Origin: Synergistaceae bacterium UBA4088
GTDB lineage: Bacteria > Synergistota > Synergistia > Synergistales > Thermovirgaceae
Length of the DNA: 15,776 nucleotides
NCBI GenBank assembly: GCA_002382605.1
Contig: DFYG01000138.1
Location: 1-15,776, forward strand
Direction of reading: 5' to 3'
Below, one piece after another: positions 6,899 to 15,776 of this stretch. How positions within the stretch are numbered: position 1 is the stretch's first letter; every line of letters begins with the position of its first letter. Under the pieces are notes generated by a model that ran no database searches, had not been told where the DNA came from, and was given only the letters and a program-made list of their open reading frames with translations. The translations under genes and the position numbers were made by a program.

Positions 6899-8000
6899 CC
6901 TGGGTCAGCACCTTTTTAAGTGAAGACAGGAATACGTCGTTTTCCTCGGGCAATCCTATGGTCACACGAAGATACCCCTCTAGGCCAAGGTCACTCCCCT
7001 TCCTGACAATTACTCCCTCTTGAAGAAGTCTCTCAAAGATATCCTCGCTCTTTTTGTGTTTTAAAAGAAGGAAGTTGGTTTGAGTGTTCTCGGCAGAAAC
7101 GCCCATATCGGCAAGGCGCCTTTGAACCCTGGTCATTTCTGCAACGGTCTTGAGTCTGACATCTTTTATAAATGTCTCCTCAAGAAGTGCGGCGTGTGCA
7201 GCGTACTGCCCCACTCTGCTTACTTCGAAAACCGGATGAACTTTGTCATACGCTTCGACGATAGTCTTGGGGGCAATAGAATAGCCCACACGGAGCGCGG
7301 CCAGACCATAAATTTTTGAGAAGGTCCGGGTTATGACGATTCTTCCAATGTCACGGAACAATTCTATTCCGGCAAGATAATTTGGGTCTTCAACGTATTC
7401 AGCATATGCTTCATCCACGACAAGGAGGATTTGTCTGGAATCCAGTTCATGTGCAAGCAGAAGCATCCTGTCACGTTCGATTATCTTGCCTGTCGGGTTG
7501 CCGGGATTGGAGATTATCACTGCTTTGGTCTTGTCTGTGCAGAAATTCATGATCCTGCCGATATCCAGGGTTGCTCCTTCTTCTACAGGAACCTCGACAA
7601 ATTTCGCAGCAGCCGCTATTGCTGCAACTCGATAAAGAGGGTAGGCTGGAACAGGACATACTATTTCATCACCCGGGTCAACGGTGGCATGAAAAAGCGA
7701 ATGAAGAATCCCCTCTGTTCCTGCGCCAATGATCACCTCGCCTGTGGATACTCCCCATTTTTTTGCGAGAAGGCGCCTTAACCTGTATGATTGCGGGTCA
7801 GGATAACAGTTGACCTTCTCAAGACTTACCCCGATGGCCCTCATTACGGATTCAGGGAGGGGCCACGGGTTCTCGTTTGAGCACAGCCGGACCACTTTAT
7901 CCAGCCCCAGTTCCCTCTGCAATTCGCTTACAGGCTTGCCGTACTTGTATTTTTCGATTCCGGAAAGACCGTTTCTGATTATGCCCCTCAGCCAGGCCAA
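6891..8000 (-). CDS. hisC: Histidinol-phosphate aminotransferase (class I/II PLP aminotransferase)
   Basis: PLP enzyme that transaminates imidazole-acetol phosphate to histidinol phosphate; homologues often also act on aromatic keto acids. It shows the HisC N-terminal SNENPWPLPESV block (41-52), NPGNPTG (165-171), DEAYAEY (196-202) and the PLP lysine Lys229 in TFSKIYGLAALRVGY. The 369 residues are normal. The start is a TTG at 7998-8000 with GAGAAGGGG about eight bases upstream and no better ATG near it. The gene lies 25 bases after murA and overlaps the next gene by eight bases. No other histidine gene is in the window, so a broader role in aromatic amino-acid synthesis is possible. Confidence 0.9.
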   Translation of the reverse strand: MAWLRGIIRNGLSGIEKYKYGKPVSELQRELGLDKVVRLCSNENPWPLPESVMRAIGVSLEKVNCYPDPQSYRLRRLLAKKWGVSTGEVIIGAGTEGILHSLFHATVDPGDEIVCPVPAYPLYRVAAIAAAAKFVEVPVEEGATLDIGRIMNFCTDKTKAVIISNPGNPTGKIIERDRMLLLAHELDSRQILLVVDEAYAEYVEDPNYLAGIELFRDIGRIVITRTFSKIYGLAALRVGYSIAPKTIVEAYDKVHPVFEVSRVGQYAAHAALLEETFIKDVRLKTVAEMTRVQRRLADMGVSAENTQTNFLLLKHKKSEDIFERLLQEGVIVRKGSDLGLEGYLRVTIGLPEENDVFLSSLKKVLTQVV

Positions 8001-8025
8001 ATCTCATTCCCCTTCTCTTTTGATC

Positions 8026-9309
8026 TCACCACTTATGTTCTCCGTTCTCCTCGGAAATAACAATATCGACTTTTCCGCCGAGAGACCGGATCTTCTCATC
8101 CATCGCCTCATAACCGCGCCAGATATGGCCGAGGCCAAAGACCGAGGTCTCTTCAGGGGAGGAAAGACCCGCAATAATAAGTGCCGCACCAGCCCTGAGA
8201 TCCGTGGCCCTTACATCCGCTCCGTTAAGGAAAGGGACCCCGGAAACTACAGCTGTGTTGCCCTGAAGCTCAATATTGGCCCCCATACGCTTTAGTTCGC
8301 TGATATGGAGGAAACGGGATTCGAAAACGCTCTCCTGGATAATGCTCGTCCCCTCGGTTGTCGCCATCAATGCCGTGAACTGCGGCTGGACATCGGTGGG
8401 GAATCCGGGATATGGCAGCGTTTTCAGGGAAACACTTCTTATTTTATCTCTCTGAAAGACACTGATATTGTCTTCCTTTATTTCGATACCGACTCCTGCC
8501 TCCTCGAGTTTTGCGATTATCGAATCGACATGTTCTGGAATGACTTTCGAGACTGTAACTTCTCCACGGGTGGCAGCCCCGGCGATAAGGTATGTGCTTG
8601 CCTCTATCCGGTCAGGTATGATCTCGATCTCGGCAGATTCCAGTTCCCTGGTGCCAAGAACGCGTAAAGTTCCTGTTCCTGTTCCATCTATAGCACATCC
8701 CATCAGAGTAAGTGTATCGATCAGATTCCTGATCTCAGGCTCCCTGGCTGCGTTCTCGATGACCGTCTCCCCCTCTGCGAAAACAGCAGCCATAAGAAGG
8801 TTCTCCGTGGCCCCTACCGAAGGGAAGTCCAGATATATTTTGGCTCCTCTCAATCCGTTAGCCGTCGCGTGGACAGCACCATGAACCAGATCGATGCTTG
8901 CCCCGAGCTTGACAAGCCCCTTAAGGTGAAGGTCTATCGGGCGGCTTCCGATGGCACACCCGCCGGGAAGCGGAAGGATCGCTCTTCCAGTCGTTGCCAG
9001 AAGGGGTCCCAGGACCAGGGAAGATGCCCTCATTTTTCGCACAAGGGATTTCGGGGTTTCCCAGGAAAGCTCATCAGGTAAAGAGATGGTCATTTCGTTG
9101 TTCTTGAAATCCACCATTGCGCCCAGGTGTCTGAGAAGGTCCGCCATGGTGAAAACATCCTGCAATTTGGGGACTCTCTTTATCCTGATGGTCTTGTTCC
9201 TGAGAAGAAGCGATGAAGCAATGACAGGAAGTGCCGCGTTCTTTGCTCCCTGAACAACGATCGTTCCTTTTAGCGGAACTCCGCCCTGTATCAGCATCTT
9301 GTAATTCAA
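8026..9309 (-). CDS. murA: UDP-N-acetylglucosamine 1-carboxyvinyltransferase (MurA)
   Basis: First committed step of peptidoglycan synthesis: transfers enolpyruvate from PEP to UDP-GlcNAc in the cytoplasm. Substrate-binding Lys23-Asn24 lie in GAKNAALP. The flexible loop LPGGCAIGSRPIDLH carries Cys118, equivalent to the fosfomycin-target Cys115 of Escherichia coli. The catalytic Asp is at about 306 in GFPTDVQPQ, and HIWRGYEAM (395-403) is near the end. The 427 residues are standard. A TTG at 9307-9309 is preceded by GGGGTGATC and gives the same N-terminal length as Escherichia coli MurA; an ATG at 9295-9297 is too far from that site. It is 28 bases after wecB, which also uses UDP-GlcNAc. Confidence 0.97.
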   Translation of the reverse strand: MNYKMLIQGGVPLKGTIVVQGAKNAALPVIASSLLLRNKTIRIKRVPKLQDVFTMADLLRHLGAMVDFKNNEMTISLPDELSWETPKSLVRKMRASSLVLGPLLATTGRAILPLPGGCAIGSRPIDLHLKGLVKLGASIDLVHGAVHATANGLRGAKIYLDFPSVGATENLLMAAVFAEGETVIENAAREPEIRNLIDTLTLMGCAIDGTGTGTLRVLGTRELESAEIEIIPDRIEASTYLIAGAATRGEVTVSKVIPEHVDSIIAKLEEAGVGIEIKEDNISVFQRDKIRSVSLKTLPYPGFPTDVQPQFTALMATTEGTSIIQESVFESRFLHISELKRMGANIELQGNTAVVSGVPFLNGADVRATDLRAGAALIIAGLSSPEETSVFGLGHIWRGYEAMDEKIRSLGGKVDIVISEENGEHKW

Positions 9310-9337
9310 GCGATCACCCCACAGGATATTCTAATGA

Positions 9338-10486
9338 TTATTCTGCACACAGATCATTTTTATAGAAAATATCTTCAATGGTTTTCACGATGGTCAACGA
9401 AGCGTCCCCTGTCCCGAAAGGCTGTATTCTGAAGTCAGACACCCTCGCCGCCCCGAGTTTCGAGCCATTAAGAACGCTGGAGGCCATTCCGAATATCTTC
9501 TCGGGATCAGTACCCACCAGAATTGAAGTTCCATATTCCAACGCCTCCGGCCTTTCTGTGACATCTCTCAAAACAAGTGTAGGGGTCCCGAGAACAGTGG
9601 TCTCTTCCTGAACTCCGCCGCTGTCAGTGAGTATAAGATCGCTCCGTTTCATGGCCCAGACAAAATCCGGGTAATCAAGCGGGTCACACAGGATAACGCT
9701 TTTCCTGTCACGGAGCCCGGATTTAAGGATATCTCTTACCTGAGGGTTCCGGTGCATTGGAATGATAACCCAAAGATCGGGAAAATTATCAATAATTCTT
9801 CTGATCGCTTCGCAAACGCCTTTTAGAGGCTCTCCCCAGGATTCCCTTCGATGAGCCGTCACAAGCATAACCCGGGCCGTTACAGGGATTCTTTTCAGGT
9901 CAGCCAGGGCAGGCTCCTTGATCTTCTGGGCACTCAGGAGAAGGGCATCAATGACGGTATTCCCGGTAACTATAACCCTTGAAGGGTCAAGTCCTTCCCT
10001 AAGAAGATTTTCTTTCGCCCCCTCAGTTGGAGGGAACCACCATCCGGAAACCCTGTCCGAGACAATGCGGTTCAGCTCTTCAGGGAAGGGAAGGCTTATG
10101 TTCCCGCTCCTCAGACCAGCCTCTACATGTCCCAAAGGTATCTTCCTGTAGAATGCAGCAAGCGAAGCGGCCATTGTTGTCGTAGTGTCTCCATGAACCA
10201 GTACCATCGAAGGCTTGAGGTCATCAAGCACCTCCCCAACCTTTTGCAGAACACTGGCCGTAATGTAGTCAAGGCTCTGGCTTTCCTTCATGACAGAAAG
10301 ATCTTTATCTGCCTGAATTCCGAAAAAATCGAGAGCCTGGCGAAGCATATCAGTGTGCTGGCCGGTAGCAAGGAGGAACGGGACCAGAATACTGCTCTTT
10401 TTCAATTCAAGGATAACAGGAGCCATTTTGATAGCCTCGGGCCGGGTTCCCACTACGCAACATACAATAGCTTTCGAAGTATTCAA
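9338..10486 (-). CDS. wecB: UDP-N-acetylglucosamine 2-epimerase, non-hydrolysing
   Basis: Interconverts UDP-GlcNAc and UDP-ManNAc in the cytoplasm, supplying ManNAc for surface glycans. The conserved blocks are GTRPEAIKMAPV (13-24), VHGDTTTTMA (97-106), GHVEAGLRSG (119-128), PFPEELNR (133-140), TAHRRES (210-216) and SGGVQEE (289-295), with RPEALEYGT near 312-320. I placed the start at a TTG (10484-10486) because AGAGGTGA at 10491-10498 is an excellent match to the 16S tail with correct spacing. An in-frame ATG at 10502-10504 would add six residues but has no ribosome binding site. That gives 382 residues, a normal length. It follows wecA closely, the pairing seen in enterobacterial-common-antigen and teichoic-acid linkage pathways. 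Confidence 0.96.
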   Translation of the reverse strand: MNTSKAIVCCVVGTRPEAIKMAPVILELKKSSILVPFLLATGQHTDMLRQALDFFGIQADKDLSVMKESQSLDYITASVLQKVGEVLDDLKPSMVLVHGDTTTTMAASLAAFYRKIPLGHVEAGLRSGNISLPFPEELNRIVSDRVSGWWFPPTEGAKENLLREGLDPSRVIVTGNTVIDALLLSAQKIKEPALADLKRIPVTARVMLVTAHRRESWGEPLKGVCEAIRRIIDNFPDLWVIIPMHRNPQVRDILKSGLRDRKSVILCDPLDYPDFVWAMKRSDLILTDSGGVQEETTVLGTPTLVLRDVTERPEALEYGTSILVGTDPEKIFGMASSVLNGSKLGAARVSDFRIQPFGTGDASLTIVKTIEDIFYKNDLCAE

Positions 10487-10490
10487 TGAA

Positions 10491-10498
10491 TCACCTCT
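10491..10498 (-). promoter_or_regulatory. Ribosome binding site that sets the wecB start at TTG
   Basis: AGAGGTGA on the minus strand pairs fully with the anti-Shine-Dalgarno tail. It lies inside the longer ATG-started reading frame and four bases before the TTG, which makes the TTG the better start. Confidence 0.7.
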
Positions 10499-10509
10499 GT
10501 TCATATAAA

Positions 10510-11382
10510 TCAGTGACCTATCAGAGTAATCGCCAGAGCCAGGAATATTGAATGGGCCGTCAGGAGAGAGATTAATACCAGAATTGAAGGCATACCACTG
10601 TCACACAGGATGTGGTGGAAGTGCCCTCTGTCCGGTCTGAAGGGAGAACGGCCGACAGCAAGCCTCCTGATAAAGGAAAAGACAGTATCGAAAACCGGGA
10701 TCCCGCCGAGGAGCGCCGTAACGAGAAGCCAGAAGAAGATCGAAGTTTCATCAAGAAGACCAGGTAGTTCCCAGGAAAACTGCGACATGCAGATGAAGCC
10801 GAGCAGCGTACTGCCTCCATCGCCCAGAAAGGTCCTTGCAATGGGGTAGTTCCAGAGTAAAACTCCCGTTGAAAGGCCCAGGGCTACAATCCACCAGCTC
10901 CCTCCGGTCAGATAAAGACCGGCCAATGAAGTCAAGGCAAAAATGCTTAAGGAAAGTCCGTTCATGCCATCCACGAGATTATAGGCACTTGTCGCTCCTG
11001 TGATCCAGATAAATAACAGGATCTTCACCGGCAGCGAAACCGGGACGAAGATCACCACAAGAAGAGCGGAGATCGAATGAACCGCAAGCTTCCAGGATGC
11101 GGGGAGCGGACGCATGTCATCAATGTAGCCGGACAGGAAAACCGCCGTGGCCCCGGTGGAGATAACCCCAAGCCCCACCCCTGACCCCGGAAGAAGAAGG
11201 GAAAAGATCATGTAGCCAAGCCAGATCACGATCCCGGCGCCCCTCGGTGTAACCTTGGAATGCGTCTTTCTGCCCCCAGGTTCATCGATGATCCGGAATT
11301 GGCGGGAAATCTTTATGGATAATGGTGTCACGCACAGGGACCATACGAAAAACGCAAAAAAAAGGAGCAAAGGATCCGTCAA
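10510..11382 (-). CDS. wecA: Undecaprenyl-phosphate sugar-1-phosphate transferase, WecA/TagO family
   Basis: Membrane enzyme that loads a sugar 1-phosphate, most likely GlcNAc-1-P from UDP-GlcNAc, onto undecaprenyl phosphate to start a surface glycan. Family motifs are present: IDEPGGRKTH (32-41), the Asp pair in GYIDDMRPLP (85-94), YNLVDGMNGL (134-143), FLGDGGSTLLGF (185-196) and RGHFHHIL (252-259). About nine or ten hydrophobic segments cover the rest. At 290 residues it is shorter than Escherichia coli WecA (367), but no motif is missing. The start is a TTG at 11380-11382 with GGGAGGAG seven bases upstream. Context with wecB supports a GlcNAc-first glycan over MraY activity; the sugar specificity itself is inferred. 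Confidence 0.92.
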   Translation of the reverse strand: MTDPLLLFFAFFVWSLCVTPLSIKISRQFRIIDEPGGRKTHSKVTPRGAGIVIWLGYMIFSLLLPGSGVGLGVISTGATAVFLSGYIDDMRPLPASWKLAVHSISALLVVIFVPVSLPVKILLFIWITGATSAYNLVDGMNGLSLSIFALTSLAGLYLTGGSWWIVALGLSTGVLLWNYPIARTFLGDGGSTLLGFICMSQFSWELPGLLDETSIFFWLLVTALLGGIPVFDTVFSFIRRLAVGRSPFRPDRGHFHHILCDSGMPSILVLISLLTAHSIFLALAITLIGH

Positions 11383-11413
11383 ACCAGATCTCCTCCCGTC
11401 GCGCGATAGGCGA

Positions 11414-13532
<2,119 letters not shown>

Positions 13533-13604
13533 AAGATCAACGATCCTTTCGTTTTCAATTTAGATCAGTACCTTTTTCAGTTTATATGGGGGTCAAAGAA
13601 AATC

Positions 13605-13817
13605 CTATCTTCCCAGAATATTGACACCGGCAAATGCATACAGAGCAAAGGTTATTGCTGCAGCAAAGACAAAGCCGAGAAGAACGCGAAGATATATGAT
13701 CCACAACTGACTGCCGGGCCACTTGCCCGAAGATATATTGACGATCATTCTTGAAAGAAACAGAGACAAAAGGAAAAGGCCCAGAGCCAACATTGCCTGA
13801 AGATTATCGGCCGGCAT
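13605..13817 (-). CDS. Small two-helix membrane protein of unknown function
   Basis: A 70-residue protein that I do not recognise. It has two hydrophobic segments, about residues 9-26 and 40-66, joined by a short polar loop containing NISSGKWPGSQ. There are few charged residues and no cysteine. It is a credible gene because GGAGG (13826-13830) sits eight bases before the ATG at 13815-13817, and because it lies directly behind a terminator and promoter-like region as the first gene of the long block. The gap to meaB is 72 bases. It could be an accessory subunit or regulator, but nothing in the sequence shows which. Confidence 0.7.
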   Translation of the reverse strand: MPADNLQAMLALGLFLLSLFLSRMIVNISSGKWPGSQLWIIYLRVLLGFVFAAAITFALYAFAGVNILGR

Positions 13818-13859
13818 TTATAAAACCTCCATATATACTAACTCTCTTTTCGAATTCGT

Positions 13860-13890
13860 ATTTTAACAGCAAATATTGGAGTTAGCTGAA
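13860..13890 (-). promoter_or_regulatory. Probable promoter of the long operon (block B)
   Basis: TGTTAAAAT on the minus strand (13860-13868) is an extended -10 candidate. A weak TTCAGC (13885-13890) lies 19 bases upstream of it as a possible -35. Position supports it: it lies between the block A terminator and the ribosome binding site of the first block B gene. The exact elements are uncertain. Confidence 0.4.
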
Positions 13891-13906
13891 AAAAGGGAAA
13901 TATGAC

Positions 13907-13933
13907 AAAAAAAAAGCCGCCCCTTCGGGCGGC
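13907..13933 (-). terminator. Intrinsic terminator after the Gfo/Idh dehydrogenase gene
   Basis: On the minus strand a perfect seven-base-pair GC-rich stem, GCCGCCC with GGGCGGC around a four-base loop (13916-13933), is followed directly by nine T (13907-13915). It begins 12 bases after the dehydrogenase stop codon. It separates block A from block B. Confidence 0.93.
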
Positions 13934-13945
13934 CTGAGTTGTAAA

Positions 13946-14914
13946 TTAAGCCAGATTGGCAGTTTCATGCAGTTTCTGGGGAGTTTTTATCTGTTTGAGT
14001 ATTGCTATGGCGACTTCAAGGGCCCGTTTCCCATCCATTATACCAACCAGAGGCTGTTTACCCTCCCTGACACACATGACAAAGTGCTGGAGTTCAAGTT
14101 TAAGAGGTTCCTTTTTTGGGAAAACAGGATGTTCGATAACTTCCACAAGACCGCATTCTTTTTCCTGAACACACCGATGGATGGAAACGTCCTGGGTTTC
14201 GTAGTTTATCGTCACGAAACGTTCGGGCTCCATTATTTCAAGCTGCCGGAGACGGCGTTCGGAAACCCTGCTTACAAGGATCTGGGCAAGAGTCCCGTTT
14301 TTAAACGATATCTGCGCCGAGGCGATATCCTCATATGGAGAGCGTATGGATCTTCCTATGGCTGAGAGGCCGTTAATTTCCGAATGAACAAGGGAAAGAA
14401 TGATATCAATATCATGGATCATGAGGTCCAGAACAACCCCCACATCGCTGATCCGGGAGCTGAAAGGGCCGATCCTTCGGGATTGCAGGAAAAGAGGTTC
14501 TTTTATGATGTTCCTGACGTGCTGGACGGCGCTGTTGAAACGTTCAATATGACCAACCTGGAGAACAAGATTCCGTGTGGCGGCCAGCTCGAGAAGTTCC
14601 TCGGCCTCCTCCACTGTCGATGTTACAGGTTTCTCTATCAGAACATGTACCCCTGAAGAAAGAGCTCTTTTCGCGGTTTCATAATGGGAAACAGTAGGGA
14701 CAACTACGCTTACGGCGTCAGGTCTTGCATGTTTGTAAAATTTATCAATGTCCGAATAGTACGGCACTCCGAGAAGCTCACCGACGGCAGCTGCTCTATC
14801 AGGGTTCACATCGACAATCCCTACGACTTCAGTGTTCAGGAGTTCCGTATAGACCCTTGCATGATGATAACCAAGATGCCCTACGCCCATAACTCCTACG
14901 CGTATTGAGTCCAC
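13946..14914 (-). CDS. Gfo/Idh/MocA-family NAD(P)-dependent sugar dehydrogenase, GnnA-like
   Basis: Predicted cytoplasmic oxidoreductase acting on a sugar or nucleotide sugar. The Rossmann motif GVMGVGHLGYHHA starts at residue 7, and the family Glu-Lys-Pro motif is at about 94-96 (HVLIEKPVT). GHIERFNSAV (about 121-130) and MIHDIDIILSLV follow. The GHIERFN form is typical of UDP-GlcNAc 3-dehydrogenases such as GnnA, which start synthesis of diamino sugars for lipid A. The 322 residues are normal. The start is a GTG at 14912-14914 with GGGAGGAG five bases upstream; no better ATG is nearby. It lies 30 bases after the pgeF-like gene and ends at a strong terminator. The family is certain. The substrate is inferred, and a partner aminotransferase is not in the window. 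Confidence 0.88.
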   Translation of the reverse strand: MDSIRVGVMGVGHLGYHHARVYTELLNTEVVGIVDVNPDRAAAVGELLGVPYYSDIDKFYKHARPDAVSVVVPTVSHYETAKRALSSGVHVLIEKPVTSTVEEAEELLELAATRNLVLQVGHIERFNSAVQHVRNIIKEPLFLQSRRIGPFSSRISDVGVVLDLMIHDIDIILSLVHSEINGLSAIGRSIRSPYEDIASAQISFKNGTLAQILVSRVSERRLRQLEIMEPERFVTINYETQDVSIHRCVQEKECGLVEVIEHPVFPKKEPLKLELQHFVMCVREGKQPLVGIMDGKRALEVAIAILKQIKTPQKLHETANLA

Positions 14915-14944
14915 ACAGACTCCTCCCGGGAAATTCGGATTTAT

Positions 14945-15766
14945 TCAGAAAAGATCTTCTTCAACATTATTCTCCCACCAATGATATTGATTGTGGCAGC
15001 CAGGATATATTCTTGCAATGAGAAATGATCTTTCTGATATGTCTCCCTTCCTGTAGGAATGACAAAGTGCCGGGTTGCAGGAAGTACATATTCCCGACTG
15101 ATGAATATTGGATGAAGGAATGCCCCTGTCATATAAAAGTGTAATAAGCGCTCTTGTCAAATTAAAATAGACCAGGTTGCCCTCCCTGCGGATGCATTCG
15201 GAGGGAAGCTCGCGCACGCCCAGAAGAGTGAGAGGGTCATCTGCCGATCTTGAATAGCAGCAAATTCCTATTCCCGGCCCGATCCATGCATGTGAATGTT
15301 CGATCCCTTCGCTGCCTGTTCTTTTGGATATCCGGTCAAGGACATTGGAAACAATTCGTCGGCAAGTGCCCAAAAAACCTGAGTGGATCAGCACACACCA
15401 GTCGTATGGCGTATGAGAAGCTATTACGAGGGGAATACAATCGGCAAAACGGAGGCTCCCATAAACCCCTCTCTCTTGCAGAAAAACAGCGTCTGCCTCA
15501 GGTCTGGCTGGGAGAGCCCATATGGGCCTTGCGTCTATCATGGCCGTATTGTGCTTCTGCTGTGGGGCCACCAGCCTTTTTTCGTGGTTTTCACCGAAAA
15601 GGATACATCCTGTCCGTTCGGGACAACCCTTTGCTTCTCTCATCAGGTTCCCTTTCAGGAACTGGGTAACTGACATTCTGGCGTTTAGTTTTCCCGGCAG
15701 GAGATATTGCAGGTAAGACTGACCTCCATGGGTCATTCCCCTCCAGAAGGAGTTATTTCCCTTCAT
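14945..15766 (-). CDS. pgeF: Polyphenol oxidase/laccase-domain family protein (PgeF/YfiH)
   Basis: Members bind metal at a His-Cys-His site. Escherichia coli PgeF is reported to edit wrongly built peptidoglycan precursors; other members show purine nucleoside or laccase-like activity. The site is intact: His72 in APQQKHNTAM, Cys110 in FADCIPLVI and His128 in VLIHSGFLG, close to the Escherichia coli positions. WIGPGIGICCYS (161-172) and CHSYRKGD (235-242) complete the pattern. The usual AHAGWRG reads IHSGFLG here, a divergence worth noting. The visible ATG at 15764-15766 gives 273 residues, but no stop precedes it in the last ten bases, so the true start could lie outside the window. A second ATG at 15734-15736 has GGAGGGG only about two bases away. 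Confidence 0.87.
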   Translation of the reverse strand: MKGNNSFWRGMTHGGQSYLQYLLPGKLNARMSVTQFLKGNLMREAKGCPERTGCILFGENHEKRLVAPQQKHNTAMIDARPIWALPARPEADAVFLQERGVYGSLRFADCIPLVIASHTPYDWCVLIHSGFLGTCRRIVSNVLDRISKRTGSEGIEHSHAWIGPGIGICCYSRSADDPLTLLGVRELPSECIRREGNLVYFNLTRALITLLYDRGIPSSNIHQSGICTSCNPALCHSYRKGDISERSFLIARIYPGCHNQYHWWENNVEEDLF

Positions 15767-15776
15767 AAGGGACCCC

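Noticed and set aside
7810..8295. Plus-strand open frame of 161 codons
   Set aside because: It is antisense to hisC and murA, whose motifs are intact across the same bases; the composition is that of a shadow frame.
8468..8884. Plus-strand open frame of 138 codons
   Set aside because: It is fully antisense to murA and contains no domain; a mirror of murA codon bias.
13533..13604. Possible promoter in the gap before meaB
   Set aside because: TTGACC is present, but no -10 hexamer lies at a suitable distance; the gap is short enough for simple read-through.
14941..15132. Minus-strand open frame of 63 codons at the end of the PgeF-like gene
   Set aside because: It lies in another frame within the PgeF coding region, which is supported by its C-terminal cysteine and YRKGD motifs.

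Overview
The window is one densely packed minus-strand block from a bacterial chromosome. Transcription runs from high to low coordinates. I can support 17 complete or near-complete protein genes and the first codons of one more. No gene-free stretch exceeds about 130 bases. I see no rRNA, tRNA, CRISPR array, insertion sequence or prophage. Several features suggest an anaerobic bacterium with a complex envelope: a WecA/WecB envelope-glycan pair, a Gfo/Idh enzyme resembling the one used for diamino lipid A, MEP-pathway isoprenoid genes, an orphan MeaB GTPase and an Asp23-domain protein. My best guess is the phylum Synergistota, with a Clostridia-like Firmicute as the alternative. This is inference from gene content and order, since no rRNA is present.

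Layout in transcription order. Block A (15766-13946) holds a PgeF/YfiH-type multicopper polyphenol oxidase-like protein and a Gfo/Idh/MocA dehydrogenase, and ends at a clear intrinsic terminator (13907-13933). Block B starts in the 128-base gap behind that terminator. It holds a 70-residue membrane protein, MeaB, a fused RpiB-Upp protein, WecA, WecB, MurA, HisC, a P-loop/Asp23 protein and a family 4 uracil-DNA glycosylase. It then runs without a break into the conserved lipid and isoprenoid cluster uppS-cdsA-dxr-rseP-ispG. Block C (525 downward) has its own near-consensus promoter and encodes a pyruvoyl-dependent arginine decarboxylase, followed by the start of another gene at the window edge.

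Functionally, the centre of the window is about building the cell envelope. UppS (fed by the MEP enzymes Dxr and IspG) makes the C55 polyprenyl carrier that WecA loads with GlcNAc-1-P. MurA, WecA, WecB and probably the Gfo/Idh enzyme all draw on UDP-GlcNAc. CdsA makes CDP-diacylglycerol for phospholipids, and RseP cleaves membrane-anchored regulators. RpiB-Upp joins pentose-phosphate interconversion to uracil salvage. HisC (amino-acid transamination), the glycosylase (uracil removal from DNA) and the arginine decarboxylase (agmatine and polyamines) are carried along in the same runs of genes.

The most notable points are the in-frame RpiB-Upp fusion, the P-loop ATPase joined to an Asp23 domain, the concentration of TTG start codons in block B, and the arginine decarboxylase promoter, whose transcript probably begins with G followed by eight U.
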